NCBI RefSeq assembly: GCF_003626595.1
Contig: NZ_RBAK01000005.1
Span: 248,001 to 312,000, forward strand
Origin: Micromonospora endolithica
Lineage (GTDB): Bacteria > Actinomycetota > Actinomycetes > Mycobacteriales > Micromonosporaceae
Reading direction: 5' to 3'
Length of the DNA: 64,000 bases
Of the stretch, positions 53,422 to 61,554 are shown piece after piece (within the stretch, counting starts at the first letter, position 1; every line of letters begins with the position of its first letter). The position numbers were made by a program, and so were the translations under genes. The notes beneath the pieces are model-generated. The model made no database searches. It saw only the letters and a list, made by a program, of their open reading frames with translations, and was not told the DNA's origin.

Positions 53422-55209
53422 GTGGACCACACCTTCCAGGTCGACCTCCGTGGCGTGGTCGACCTGCTCAGTCATCACCTCTACGGCAGCCCGCGGGTCT
53501 ACGTCCGCGAGCTGCTCCAGAACGCCGTGGACGCGATCACCGCACGCCGGGCGACCGAGCCCGGCGCTCCCGCGTCGGTCCACATCGAACCGCCCGAGCG
53601 CACCGGCGACGGCACCCTGCGGGTGCACGACAGCGGCATCGGCCTGACCGAGGCCCAGGTGCACGAGCTGCTGGCCACCATCGGCCGCAGCTCCAAGCGG
53701 GACGAGCTGGGCTTCTCCCGGCACGAGTTCCTCGGCCAGTTCGGCATCGGCCTGCTCTCCTGCTTCCTGGTCGCCGACGAGATCCGGGTGGTCACCCGGC
53801 ACGGCGACCACCCGACGGTGCACTGGACGGGCCACTCCGACGGCCGCTACGCGGTGGCCGTGGCGGCCGAGGGCGAGGGCCGCGCCGAGCCGGGCACCAC
53901 GGTGACCCTGGTGCCCCGGCCGGACGCCGACCAGTGGTTCGCCACCCCCACCGTGGTCGACCTGGCCCGGCTCTTCGGCGCGCTGCTGCCGGTCGACGTC
54001 CGGGTCGGCGACGTGCCCACCACCACCGGTCCGCCACCGTGGCCGACCACCCCGGGCACGCCGGTCGACCGGCCCGCCCTGATCCGGTACGCCCGCGAGC
54101 ACCTCGGCTACGACCCGTTCGACGTGCTGCCGCTGTCGGTGCCGGAGGCCGGGCTGACCGGGGTCGCCTTCATCCTGCCCACCCCGGTGAACCCGGCCGC
54201 GCGGGCCGGACACCGGGTCTACCTGAAGCGGATGCTGCTCACCGAGAACGCCGACGGTCTGCTGCCCGACTGGGCGTTCTTCGCGCACTGCGTGGTCGAC
54301 GCCACCGAGCTGCGCCCGACCGCCAGCCGCGAGGCGCTCTACGAGGACACCCTGCTCACCGCCACCCGGGAGGCGCTGGGCGACCAGATCCGGGGCTGGC
54401 TCGTCCGGCTGGCCCGGCACGACCCGCGCCGGCTCGCCGAGTTCCTCCAGATCCACCACCTCGGCGTCAAGGCGCTGGCGCTGCACGACGACGAGATGCT
54501 GCGCCTGGTCGACCAGTGGTGGCCGATGGACACCAACGTCGGCACCCTCACCCTGGCCGAGTTCCGGCAACGGCACGGCCTGATCCGCTACGCGGCCAGC
54601 CTCGACGAGTTCCGCCAGCTCGCCGCCGTGGCCGCCGCGCAGGACCTGGCGGTCGTCAACGCCGGCTTCACCTACGACACCGAACTGATCGAGCGCCTGC
54701 CGGTGCTGGACCGGTCGGTGCTCATCGAACGGCTGGAGCCGAGCGACCTCACCACCCGCTTCGAGGGCCTCGATCCGCAGGTCGAACTGGGACTGCGGCC
54801 GTTCCTCGCCGCCGCCCAGCGGGCCCTGGAGCGGTCCGGTTGCGAGGTGGTCATCCGGGCGTACGACCCGGTGTCGCTGCCCGCCCTCTACCTGGTCAGC
54901 CGGTCGGCGGCCTTCCACGACCAGCTCGCCGCGAGCCGGGACAAGGCCGACGAGCTGTGGGGCGGCGTGCTCGACGCGCTGGCCTCCTCGGCGCCGCCGG
55001 ACCGGCCGCAACTGGTGCTCAACCACCGCAACCCGCTGGTCCGTCGGGTCACCACCCTGACCGACCCGGACCTGGTCGGGCTCGCCGTCGAGGCGCTGTA
55101 CGGCCAGGCGCTCCTACTCGGCCACCATCCGATCCGCGCGGCCGACGCCGCACTGCTGAACAGTTCCTTCCTCGGCCTGCTCGGCCGGGCCGTACCAGGA
55201 CGGGAGTGA
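53422..55209 (+). CDS. Hsp90/HtpG-family GHKL ATPase
   Basis: A 595-aa Hsp90-like protein. ATP site: RELLQNAVDAITARR (N-box), HDSGIGLTEAQV, and GQFGIGLLSCFLV. The middle domain is shortened and includes RVYLKRMLLTENADGLLPDW and RPTASREALYED, as in HtpG. The C-terminus diverges and ends AVPGRE, without an MEEVD-type tail. GTG 53422. Its stop lies 5 bp before the start of the TPR protein gene, so they are likely made together. Unlike housekeeping HtpG (about 620-640 aa) it seems to be a dedicated partner. Confidence 0.88.
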   Translation: MDHTFQVDLRGVVDLLSHHLYGSPRVYVRELLQNAVDAITARRATEPGAPASVHIEPPERTGDGTLRVHDSGIGLTEAQVHELLATIGRSSKRDELGFSRHEFLGQFGIGLLSCFLVADEIRVVTRHGDHPTVHWTGHSDGRYAVAVAAEGEGRAEPGTTVTLVPRPDADQWFATPTVVDLARLFGALLPVDVRVGDVPTTTGPPPWPTTPGTPVDRPALIRYAREHLGYDPFDVLPLSVPEAGLTGVAFILPTPVNPAARAGHRVYLKRMLLTENADGLLPDWAFFAHCVVDATELRPTASREALYEDTLLTATREALGDQIRGWLVRLARHDPRRLAEFLQIHHLGVKALALHDDEMLRLVDQWWPMDTNVGTLTLAEFRQRHGLIRYAASLDEFRQLAAVAAAQDLAVVNAGFTYDTELIERLPVLDRSVLIERLEPSDLTTRFEGLDPQVELGLRPFLAAAQRALERSGCEVVIRAYDPVSLPALYLVSRSAAFHDQLAASRDKADELWGGVLDALASSAPPDRPQLVLNHRNPLVRRVTTLTDPDLVGLAVEALYGQALLLGHHPIRAADAALLNSSFLGLLGRAVPGRE

Positions 55210-55214
55210 CGACG

Positions 55215-58091
55215 GTGAGCGACGAGGACCTGTGGCGGGTGCTCCGCCAGGCTGCCGACATGCCGTACGGGGCGGGGCAGATCGCCGCCCTGGAGCAACT
55301 GCTGCGCCGGGTGGACGCGTCCGACGACCGGCACCTGGCGTTCCTCAGCCGGATGCAGGGCACCACCACCTACATCTACGGCGGTGAGCCGGCCAAGTCG
55401 TTCGTCACCTTCGCCTGGTGCCTGGCCGAGTTCGACCGGGATCCGCAGCCCTACCACCAGCGCTACACCCATCAGCTCCTGTGGCACTTCAAATACATGG
55501 TCAACGGCATGCTGAAGTTCCCCGAGCTGCCGCTGGACCGCACGTACGCGGTGCTGGACGACATGGAACGGCGCTACCGCACGGCGGGGCACAGCCTCCA
55601 GGCGGTGCACAAGCACCGCTACCGGGTGGCCGAGCACGTCGGCGACGCCGACGCGGCCGAACACTGGTACCGGCTGTGGCAGAGCACCCCCCGCGACGAC
55701 CTGTCCGACTGCGCCGGCTGCGACCCCACCTCCGTCGTCAACCACCTCACCGGCACCGGCCGGTACTCCGAGGCGGTGACCCTCGCCGAGCCGGTGCTGA
55801 CCGGCCGGCTGTCCTGCACCGAACAACCCCAGTCCATCCTCACCGCGCTGCTCGTGCCCTACCTGCGTACCGGCCGCCACGACGCGGCGCGGGACGCCCA
55901 CCGGGAGGCGTACCGGCGACAGCGGACCAACCTCTCCGACCTGTGGGACATCGGGGACCACGTCGAGTTCTGCACCCTGACCGGCAACGAGGCGCGGGCC
56001 GTGGAGATCGTCGAGCGGCACCTGGACTGGCTGGACCGGGCCCCGTCACCGGCAGCCGAGATGCACTTCGCGGCCACCGCCGCCGCCGCGTTGCGCCGCG
56101 TCGGCGACGCGACCCTGCACCGTCGCGCGGCCGGCGACCGGCCCGCCGGTGAGGTGCCGGCCGCCGAGCTGGTGACGGAGCTGACCGAACGGGCCACCGC
56201 GCTCGCCGCCCGCTTCGACGAGCGCAACGGCACCACCCACCAGTCGGAGATCATCGCCCGGCGGCTGGCCACCGAACCGGCCGGGGAGCACGTGCCGCTC
56301 TCCGCCAGCGTGCGCCGTCGACCCCGCCGCCGCGTCGCCGGCCCGGCCGCCGAGGAGCAGCCGGCGGCGCGGCCGGTATCGCGGCCCGCCCGGGTCGCCG
56401 ACCCCGCGCCCGCGGTCCCGGTGCCGACCGACGCGACCGCCGACGAGCTGCTCGACTTCGCCACCGAGCGCTGGCGGTCCCACGACCGGGCGGGCTTCAC
56501 CGCCGCGCTGGCCGCCTGGGACCAGCGGTTCGCCGGGACCGACCTGCCCGCGTCCACCGCGGCGCACCGCACCGAGCTGCGGGCCGCCGAGCGGGGCGAC
56601 GCCGACGACGTGACGGGGGCGATCGACCTCAACCGGGCCGCCCTGGCCGCCTGGCGGGAGGTCGGCGACGAGGTCCGCGCGCAGGTCGTCGCCGGCCGGC
56701 TCGGCGTGCAGCTCGCGTCCGCCGACGAGACCGCCGAGGAAGGGCTGGAGCTGGTACGCGCCGCCGCCGAAACGCTCGACGCACACGGTGACGACGCCCA
56801 GCGGGCCGGCGCCCGACACCGGATCGCGCTGGCGCTGATGCAGCGGGAACGCTGGTCCGAGGCGCTGGACGCGCTCGACCGGGTACCCGCCGACGTCGCG
56901 GACCGTTACCTCGCCACCCGGGTGGCGGTGCACCGCGCGCACGTCCTGGAACAGCTCGACCGGCTGCCCGAGGCCGGCACCGAGGCCGACCGCGCCCGCC
57001 GGCTGAGCCGCGAGCTGGGCGCCGACGACCTGCTCACCGGCGCGTGCCTGGCGTACGCCCGGTGCGCCGAGGACCCGGCCGAGGCGGTCACCGCGTGCGA
57101 CGAGGCACTGGCCGTGGCACCGGACGACGCGCTGCTGCCCACCCGGGTCACCCGGGCCCGCGCGCTGATGGCCGCCGACCGGGCGCCCGAGGCGGTCGAC
57201 GACTTCGTCGAGGCGGTCACGCTCTGCGTCGAGCGGGGCGCGCCCGGGGACGCGCTGCTGCGCTGGGAACTGGCCAACGCGTACCGGGCCGTCGGCCGAC
57301 TGGGCGAGGCCGCCGAGGTCGCCGAGGAGGCCGTCCTCGGTCTCGACCGGCTGGGCGCCCAGGCCGAGGCGGACCGGTGCCGGCACCTGCTGGCCGGCAT
57401 CTACGAGGGGCTCGGCGAGATCGATCCCGCGCTCGCCCTGCTGGAACAGCTCGCCGACAACCTGGACTCGCCGGACAACCTGCCGCACCGGGCGCAGGTG
57501 CTGGAGGAGGCCGGTGGCATCCTCTACGACGCCGACCGGGACGCGGTCGCCGCGCAGCGGTTCGCGGCGGCGGCGAACGCGTACCGCCAGGCCGGGTTGC
57601 CGGTCGACGAGTTGCGCGCGCGGCGCCGGGAGGCGTCCGCCCGGTACTGGGCCGGCGAACCGGAGGCAGCCACCGACACCCTGGACACGGCGGACCGGCT
57701 CGCGGTGCCGCTCGCCGCACAGTCCGACCCGGTACCGGTCGTCACGTACGAGCTGGCGATGCTCGCCGAGGGCGGCGCGCGGATCCTGACCGGCGTCGGC
57801 CGGGTGGTCGAGGCGTTGGACCGGCTGGACGGGGTGGCCGGTCGGCTACGCGGCATCGAGGCGTTCGGCGAGGCCGCGCAGGTGGAGATCTTCACCGGGG
57901 AGGTCCTGCTCCGGCTGGACCGGCCGGCCGAGGCCGAGCGGATCCTGCGCGAGGTGCTCGGTGGACTGCCCGACGGCTCCCGGCCGGCGCAGCAGACCGC
58001 CTGGCTGCTGGCCCGGGCCCTGGACGGCCTGGACCGCGCGGAGGAGGCCACCAAACTGCGCGACGAGTACGGCCTGCACGAGGACGACTGA
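55215..58091 (+). CDS. large TPR-like repeat protein coupled to Hsp90
   Basis: A 958-aa, almost entirely helical protein of about 34-residue TPR-like repeats, for example EAVTLAEPVLTGR, RWSEALDALDRVPADVADRY, and LGEAAEVAEEAVLGLDRLG. A Pro/Arg-rich linker (about 363-405) separates an N-terminal block from a C-terminal one. No signal, membrane or enzymatic domain. GTG 55215 follows GGGAG at good spacing; GTG 55206, overlapping the Hsp90 stop, is the alternative. Likely binds or delivers clients to the Hsp90-like ATPase (inference from coupling). Confidence 0.85.
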   Translation: MSDEDLWRVLRQAADMPYGAGQIAALEQLLRRVDASDDRHLAFLSRMQGTTTYIYGGEPAKSFVTFAWCLAEFDRDPQPYHQRYTHQLLWHFKYMVNGMLKFPELPLDRTYAVLDDMERRYRTAGHSLQAVHKHRYRVAEHVGDADAAEHWYRLWQSTPRDDLSDCAGCDPTSVVNHLTGTGRYSEAVTLAEPVLTGRLSCTEQPQSILTALLVPYLRTGRHDAARDAHREAYRRQRTNLSDLWDIGDHVEFCTLTGNEARAVEIVERHLDWLDRAPSPAAEMHFAATAAAALRRVGDATLHRRAAGDRPAGEVPAAELVTELTERATALAARFDERNGTTHQSEIIARRLATEPAGEHVPLSASVRRRPRRRVAGPAAEEQPAARPVSRPARVADPAPAVPVPTDATADELLDFATERWRSHDRAGFTAALAAWDQRFAGTDLPASTAAHRTELRAAERGDADDVTGAIDLNRAALAAWREVGDEVRAQVVAGRLGVQLASADETAEEGLELVRAAAETLDAHGDDAQRAGARHRIALALMQRERWSEALDALDRVPADVADRYLATRVAVHRAHVLEQLDRLPEAGTEADRARRLSRELGADDLLTGACLAYARCAEDPAEAVTACDEALAVAPDDALLPTRVTRARALMAADRAPEAVDDFVEAVTLCVERGAPGDALLRWELANAYRAVGRLGEAAEVAEEAVLGLDRLGAQAEADRCRHLLAGIYEGLGEIDPALALLEQLADNLDSPDNLPHRAQVLEEAGGILYDADRDAVAAQRFAAAANAYRQAGLPVDELRARRREASARYWAGEPEAATDTLDTADRLAVPLAAQSDPVPVVTYELAMLAEGGARILTGVGRVVEALDRLDGVAGRLRGIEAFGEAAQVEIFTGEVLLRLDRPAEAERILREVLGGLPDGSRPAQQTAWLLARALDGLDRAEEATKLRDEYGLHEDD

Positions 58092-58107
58092 TCCCACCGG
58101 TCTTCCC

Positions 58108-58155
58108 GGGTCCTGGTCCGCCTGGGTCCTGGTCCGCCCGGGTCCTGGTCCGCCC
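58108..58155. repeat. three 16-bp tandem repeats
   Basis: GGGTCCTGGTCCGCCY, three consecutive units, in the gap between the TPR gene and tetR. Variable-length repeat candidate. Confidence 0.85.
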
Positions 58156-58311
58156 GGGCCCGGTCCGGCGGGGCCCTGGTCGGTCGGCTTCTGGTTGGTC
58201 GGGTTCTGGTCCGCCGCGTCCGCCGCGTCCGCCCCGGCCGGCGGGTCGGGTCGGGGCGGGCGCAACCGACCGGTAACCCATGGCCTGTCGGGTGCGGTCT
58301 ACGCTTGCCCG

Positions 58312-58920
58312 GTGACGGTGGAGCAGCAGGCGCGGGGCGCGACGGGGCCGGGTCGGCGACGTACCCGCAAGGACGAGATCCTGGAGATCGCGGTCGGTCT
58401 CTTCGCCTCGCGGGGCTACCACGGTGTCTCGATGGACGACATCGGCGCGGCCGCCGGGGTCACCGGCCCGGCGCTCTACCACCACTTCGCCGGCAAGGAG
58501 GCGATGCTGGTCGCCGCGCTGATCCCGGTCAGCGAGGGACTGCTCGCCGGTGGCCGGGAGCGGTCCGCCGGTCACCCGGACGACCCGCGCGGCGCGCTGG
58601 AGTCACTGATCGACTTCCACGTGGAGTTCGCGCTGGCCAATCCGGCCGTGATCGCCCTGCACCTGCACGAGTTGGACCGGCTGCCGGACGAGCCGCGCCG
58701 CCGGATCCGCCGGCTCCAGCGGCTCTACGTCGAGGAGTGGGTCAGCACCCTGACCACGCTGCACCCCGGTCTGCCCGCCGGCGAGGCGCGGGTGGTGGCC
58801 CACGCCGCGTTCGGCTTGATGAACTCGACGCCGTTCCTCGGCGGAGAAGTGGACCGGCGGCGCCGCGCCGAACTGCTCCGCGGCGCCACCCTGGCCGCCC
58901 TGCTCGCCCCCACCGCCTGA
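58312..58920 (+). CDS. TetR-family regulator of the acyl-CoA cluster
   Basis: A 202-aa TetR protein: HTH RKDEILEIAVGLFASRGYHG ... IGAAAGVTGPALYHHFAGKE. The ligand domain is hydrophobic. GTG 58312. First gene ahead of a branched-chain acyl-CoA degradation cluster; by place it probably senses an acyl-CoA or related ligand and controls the cluster. Confidence 0.9.
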   Translation: MTVEQQARGATGPGRRRTRKDEILEIAVGLFASRGYHGVSMDDIGAAAGVTGPALYHHFAGKEAMLVAALIPVSEGLLAGGRERSAGHPDDPRGALESLIDFHVEFALANPAVIALHLHELDRLPDEPRRRIRRLQRLYVEEWVSTLTTLHPGLPAGEARVVAHAAFGLMNSTPFLGGEVDRRRRAELLRGATLAALLAPTA

Positions 58921-58924
58921 TTCG

Positions 58925-58983
58925 GTGTTAACAAGGGGCCCTTCCTCTACCGCAGGCGTTAATAGGGGGCCCTTCCTTACACC
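58925..58983. repeat. GGGGCCC repeat family, copy E
   Basis: GTGTTAACAAGGGGCCCTTC, CTCTACCGCAGGCG, then TTAATAGGGGGCCCTTCCTT ACACC. Lies 4 bp after the tetR stop. Confidence 0.93.
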
Positions 58984-59052
58984 GACTCGTGAGTAACGTG
59001 CGGGGCGTGGTTCCCTTGCTTCCGTCCCGACCCCCGGACGCTGGGAGGAAAC

Positions 59053-60390
59053 ATGATCGAGTCACTGCTGGTCGCCAACCGGGGCGAGATCGCCCGCCGG
59101 ATCATCCGTACCGCCAAGCGGCTCGGTATCCGCGTGATCGCGGTGTACTCGGAGGCCGACTCCGACCTGCCGTTCGTGGCCGAGGCCGATGAGGCGGTCT
59201 GCGTGGGCCCGGCCAACCCGGCGCAGAGCTACCGCAACACCGAGGCGATCCTGGCTGCCGCCAAGTCGACCGGAGCGCAGGCCATCCACCCCGGCTACGG
59301 CTTCCTGTCGGAGAACGCCGACTTCGCCCGTACGGTCACCAGCAGTGGGCTGATCTGGGTCGGACCCGGCGCGGACGCGATCACCGCCATGGGCGACAAG
59401 ATCAACGCCCGGAACCTGATGGCGGCGGCCGGTGTGCCGGTCGCGCCGGGCACCACCGACCCGGCTGCCGACCTCGCGGCGGCCACCGCAGCCGCGGCCG
59501 AGATCGGCTACCCGGTGATGGTCAAGGCCGCGGCCGGTGGCGGCGGTATGGGCATGGCCGTCGCCAACGACGAGGGCCAGCTCGCCACGGAGTACGACAA
59601 GGTCCGCGCGTTCGCCGAGCGGATGTTCGGCGACGGTTCGGTGCTCATCGAGCGGTACTTCCCCCGCGTCCGGCACGTCGAGGTGCAGATCCTCGGCCTG
59701 GCCGACGGCCGGGTGGTGGCCCTCGGCGAGCGGGAGTGCTCGGTGCAGCGGCGCAACCAGAAGCTGGTCGAGGAGTCCCCGTCCCCGGCGGTGTCGCCGG
59801 AGTTGCGGGAGCGGTTCCTGGCCGCGGCGGTACGCGCCGGAGAGGCGGTCGGCTACCGCAACGCGGGCACGGTGGAGTGCCTGCTCGATCCCGCCACGAA
59901 CGAGTTCTTCTTCCTGGAGATGAACACCCGGCTCCAGGTGGAGCACCCGGTGACCGAGCTGGTGTACGGCGTCGACCTGGTCGAGGAGCAGCTGCGCGTC
60001 GCCGCCGGTCTGCCGCCGACCTTCGACCCGGACGCGCTCGCCCCGCGCGGGCACGCCATCGAGCTGCGGATCAACGCCGAGGACCCGAAGCGTTTCCTGC
60101 CCGGCCCGGGTGTCGTCAGGACGTGGGTCGAGCCCACCGGCGAGGGCGTCCGGGTCGACTCCGGCTACGTCGAGGGGAACACCGTCACCCCGTTCTACGA
60201 CAGCCTGATGGCGAAGCTCATCGTCAGCGGCAAGGACCGCGCCGAGGCGATCGAGCGCGCGAAGGCGGCGGTGGCGCAGTTCCAGCTGGCCGGCCCGAAG
60301 AACAACCTCCCCTTCTTCGCCGAGTTGCTGGAGAACGAGGAGTTCCTCTCCGGCAACTACGACACCGGCATCGTCCCCCGCATGCGCTGA
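59053..60390 (+). CDS. biotin carboxylase subunit of an acyl-CoA carboxylase
   Basis: A 445-aa biotin carboxylase that carboxylates biotin using ATP and bicarbonate. LLVANRGEIARRIIRTAKRL at the N-terminus, ATP-grasp KAAAGGGGMGMAV, and the CSVQRRNQKLVEESP and MNTRLQVEHPVTEL active-site regions. It ends at the carboxylase domain (GNYDTGIVPRMR), with no biotinyl (EAMKM-type) domain, unlike the fused AccA of many actinobacteria. ATG 59053 has GGAGG upstream. Belongs with the carboxyltransferase at 61555. Confidence 0.93.
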   Translation: MIESLLVANRGEIARRIIRTAKRLGIRVIAVYSEADSDLPFVAEADEAVCVGPANPAQSYRNTEAILAAAKSTGAQAIHPGYGFLSENADFARTVTSSGLIWVGPGADAITAMGDKINARNLMAAAGVPVAPGTTDPAADLAAATAAAAEIGYPVMVKAAAGGGGMGMAVANDEGQLATEYDKVRAFAERMFGDGSVLIERYFPRVRHVEVQILGLADGRVVALGERECSVQRRNQKLVEESPSPAVSPELRERFLAAAVRAGEAVGYRNAGTVECLLDPATNEFFFLEMNTRLQVEHPVTELVYGVDLVEEQLRVAAGLPPTFDPDALAPRGHAIELRINAEDPKRFLPGPGVVRTWVEPTGEGVRVDSGYVEGNTVTPFYDSLMAKLIVSGKDRAEAIERAKAAVAQFQLAGPKNNLPFFAELLENEEFLSGNYDTGIVPRMR

Positions 60391-60407
60391 CCCCCCTCTG
60401 CGACGCG

Positions 60408-60467
60408 GTTGATCATGGGGTTAGCGGGTTTCTCGTCCCTTTTGTGTCCGCTAACCCCATGATCGAC
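60408..60467. repeat. 60-bp palindrome (GATC-type family)
   Basis: GTTGATCATGGGGTTAGCGG (60408-60427) and CCGCTAACCCCATGATCGAC (60448-60467), one mismatch. The 20-nt loop contains CCCTTTTGTGTC. It lies 17 bp after the carboxylase stop, and may stop transcription. Confidence 0.9.
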
Positions 60468-60527
60468 GCCGCCCGGAGGTGGGGTGGCATGCTGGGGGGA
60501 ATCCCTGGATCAGTGAGGTGACCCCTT

Positions 60528-61448
60528 ATGGCGGAACTGCCGGAGTCCGTGTCGATCCGTGAGGTCGGGCCGCGGGACGGGTTGCAGAACGAGGAGCCGA
60601 TCCCGACCGACGCGAAGGTGCGGCTGCTCGACGCGCTGTCGCGCACCGGCGTGCGGCGGATCGAGGCCGTGTCGTTCGTGCACCCGAAGGCGATCCCGCA
60701 GATGGCCGACGCCGACGAGGTGTGGCAGCGGGCCACCAAGGCCGACGGTGTGCGCTACTCCGCGCTGGTCCCCAACACCCGTGGCGCCCAGCGGGCCCTC
60801 GCCGCCGGGTTCACCGAGATCGAGGTGGTGGTGTCGGCAAGCGACACGCACAACCGGCGCAACGTCAACCGCTCCACGGACGAGTCGCTGGACGACATCG
60901 CCGAGCTGATCGACCTGCTGCATGGCGCGGGCGCGCAGGCCGAGGTGATCGTGGCGACCAGCTTCGGCTGCCCGTACGAGGGGGACACCGACCCGGCCCG
61001 GGTGGCCGCCATCGTGGACCGGGTGGTCCGCGACGGCGCGGACCGGGTGGCCTTCGGCGACACCACCGGCATGGGTACGCCCCGCCGGGTCCGGGAGCTG
61101 CTCACCGCGGTACGCGACCGCAACGCCCACGTGCCGGTGCTGCTGCACTTCCACAACACCCGGGGCACCGCGCTGGCGAACATGCTGACCGCGCTGGAGT
61201 TGGGGGTGACCGAGTTCGACGCGAGCGTCGGCGGCCTCGGCGGCTGCCCGTACGCCCCGGGAGCCAGCGGAAACCTGGCCACCGAGGAGGCGGTGCACAT
61301 GTTGCACGACATGGGCATCGACACCGGCATCGACCTGGACGCCCTGATCGAGGTCGCCGAGCTGGCCGAGGAGCTGGTCGGCAAGAAGCTCCCCTCCGGG
61401 GTACTGCGCGCTGGTCCCCGCACCCGCCTCACTCCGCTGCCGGCCTGA
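60528..61448 (+). CDS. mvaB: hydroxymethylglutaryl-CoA lyase
   Basis: A 306-aa DRE-TIM metallolyase that splits HMG-CoA into acetoacetate and acetyl-CoA, the final step of leucine breakdown. REVGPRDGLQNE at the N-terminus (metal Asp, Arg), HFHNTRGTALAN (metal His), and the active Cys loop GLGGCPYAPGASGNLATEE. ATG 60528. Same strand as the carboxylase genes. Confidence 0.93.
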   Translation: MAELPESVSIREVGPRDGLQNEEPIPTDAKVRLLDALSRTGVRRIEAVSFVHPKAIPQMADADEVWQRATKADGVRYSALVPNTRGAQRALAAGFTEIEVVVSASDTHNRRNVNRSTDESLDDIAELIDLLHGAGAQAEVIVATSFGCPYEGDTDPARVAAIVDRVVRDGADRVAFGDTTGMGTPRRVRELLTAVRDRNAHVPVLLHFHNTRGTALANMLTALELGVTEFDASVGGLGGCPYAPGASGNLATEEAVHMLHDMGIDTGIDLDALIEVAELAEELVGKKLPSGVLRAGPRTRLTPLPA

Positions 61449-61518
61449 CCTACGAACGTGCGGCGGGGCCGGAGCGGGGACCCGTGGGTCGCCGACCGGC
61501 GCGCGGATGCGATAGCCT

Positions 61519-61528
61519 AACGATCGTT
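61519..61528. promoter_or_regulatory. operator-like palindrome upstream of the carboxyltransferase
   Basis: AACGATCGTT, a perfect 10-bp palindrome, 27 bp before the accD-type start. A typical TetR-family half-site pattern, possibly bound by the regulator at 58312. Confidence 0.55.
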
Positions 61529-61554
61529 CAGGTGAGAACGGTGAGGGAGTCCGC

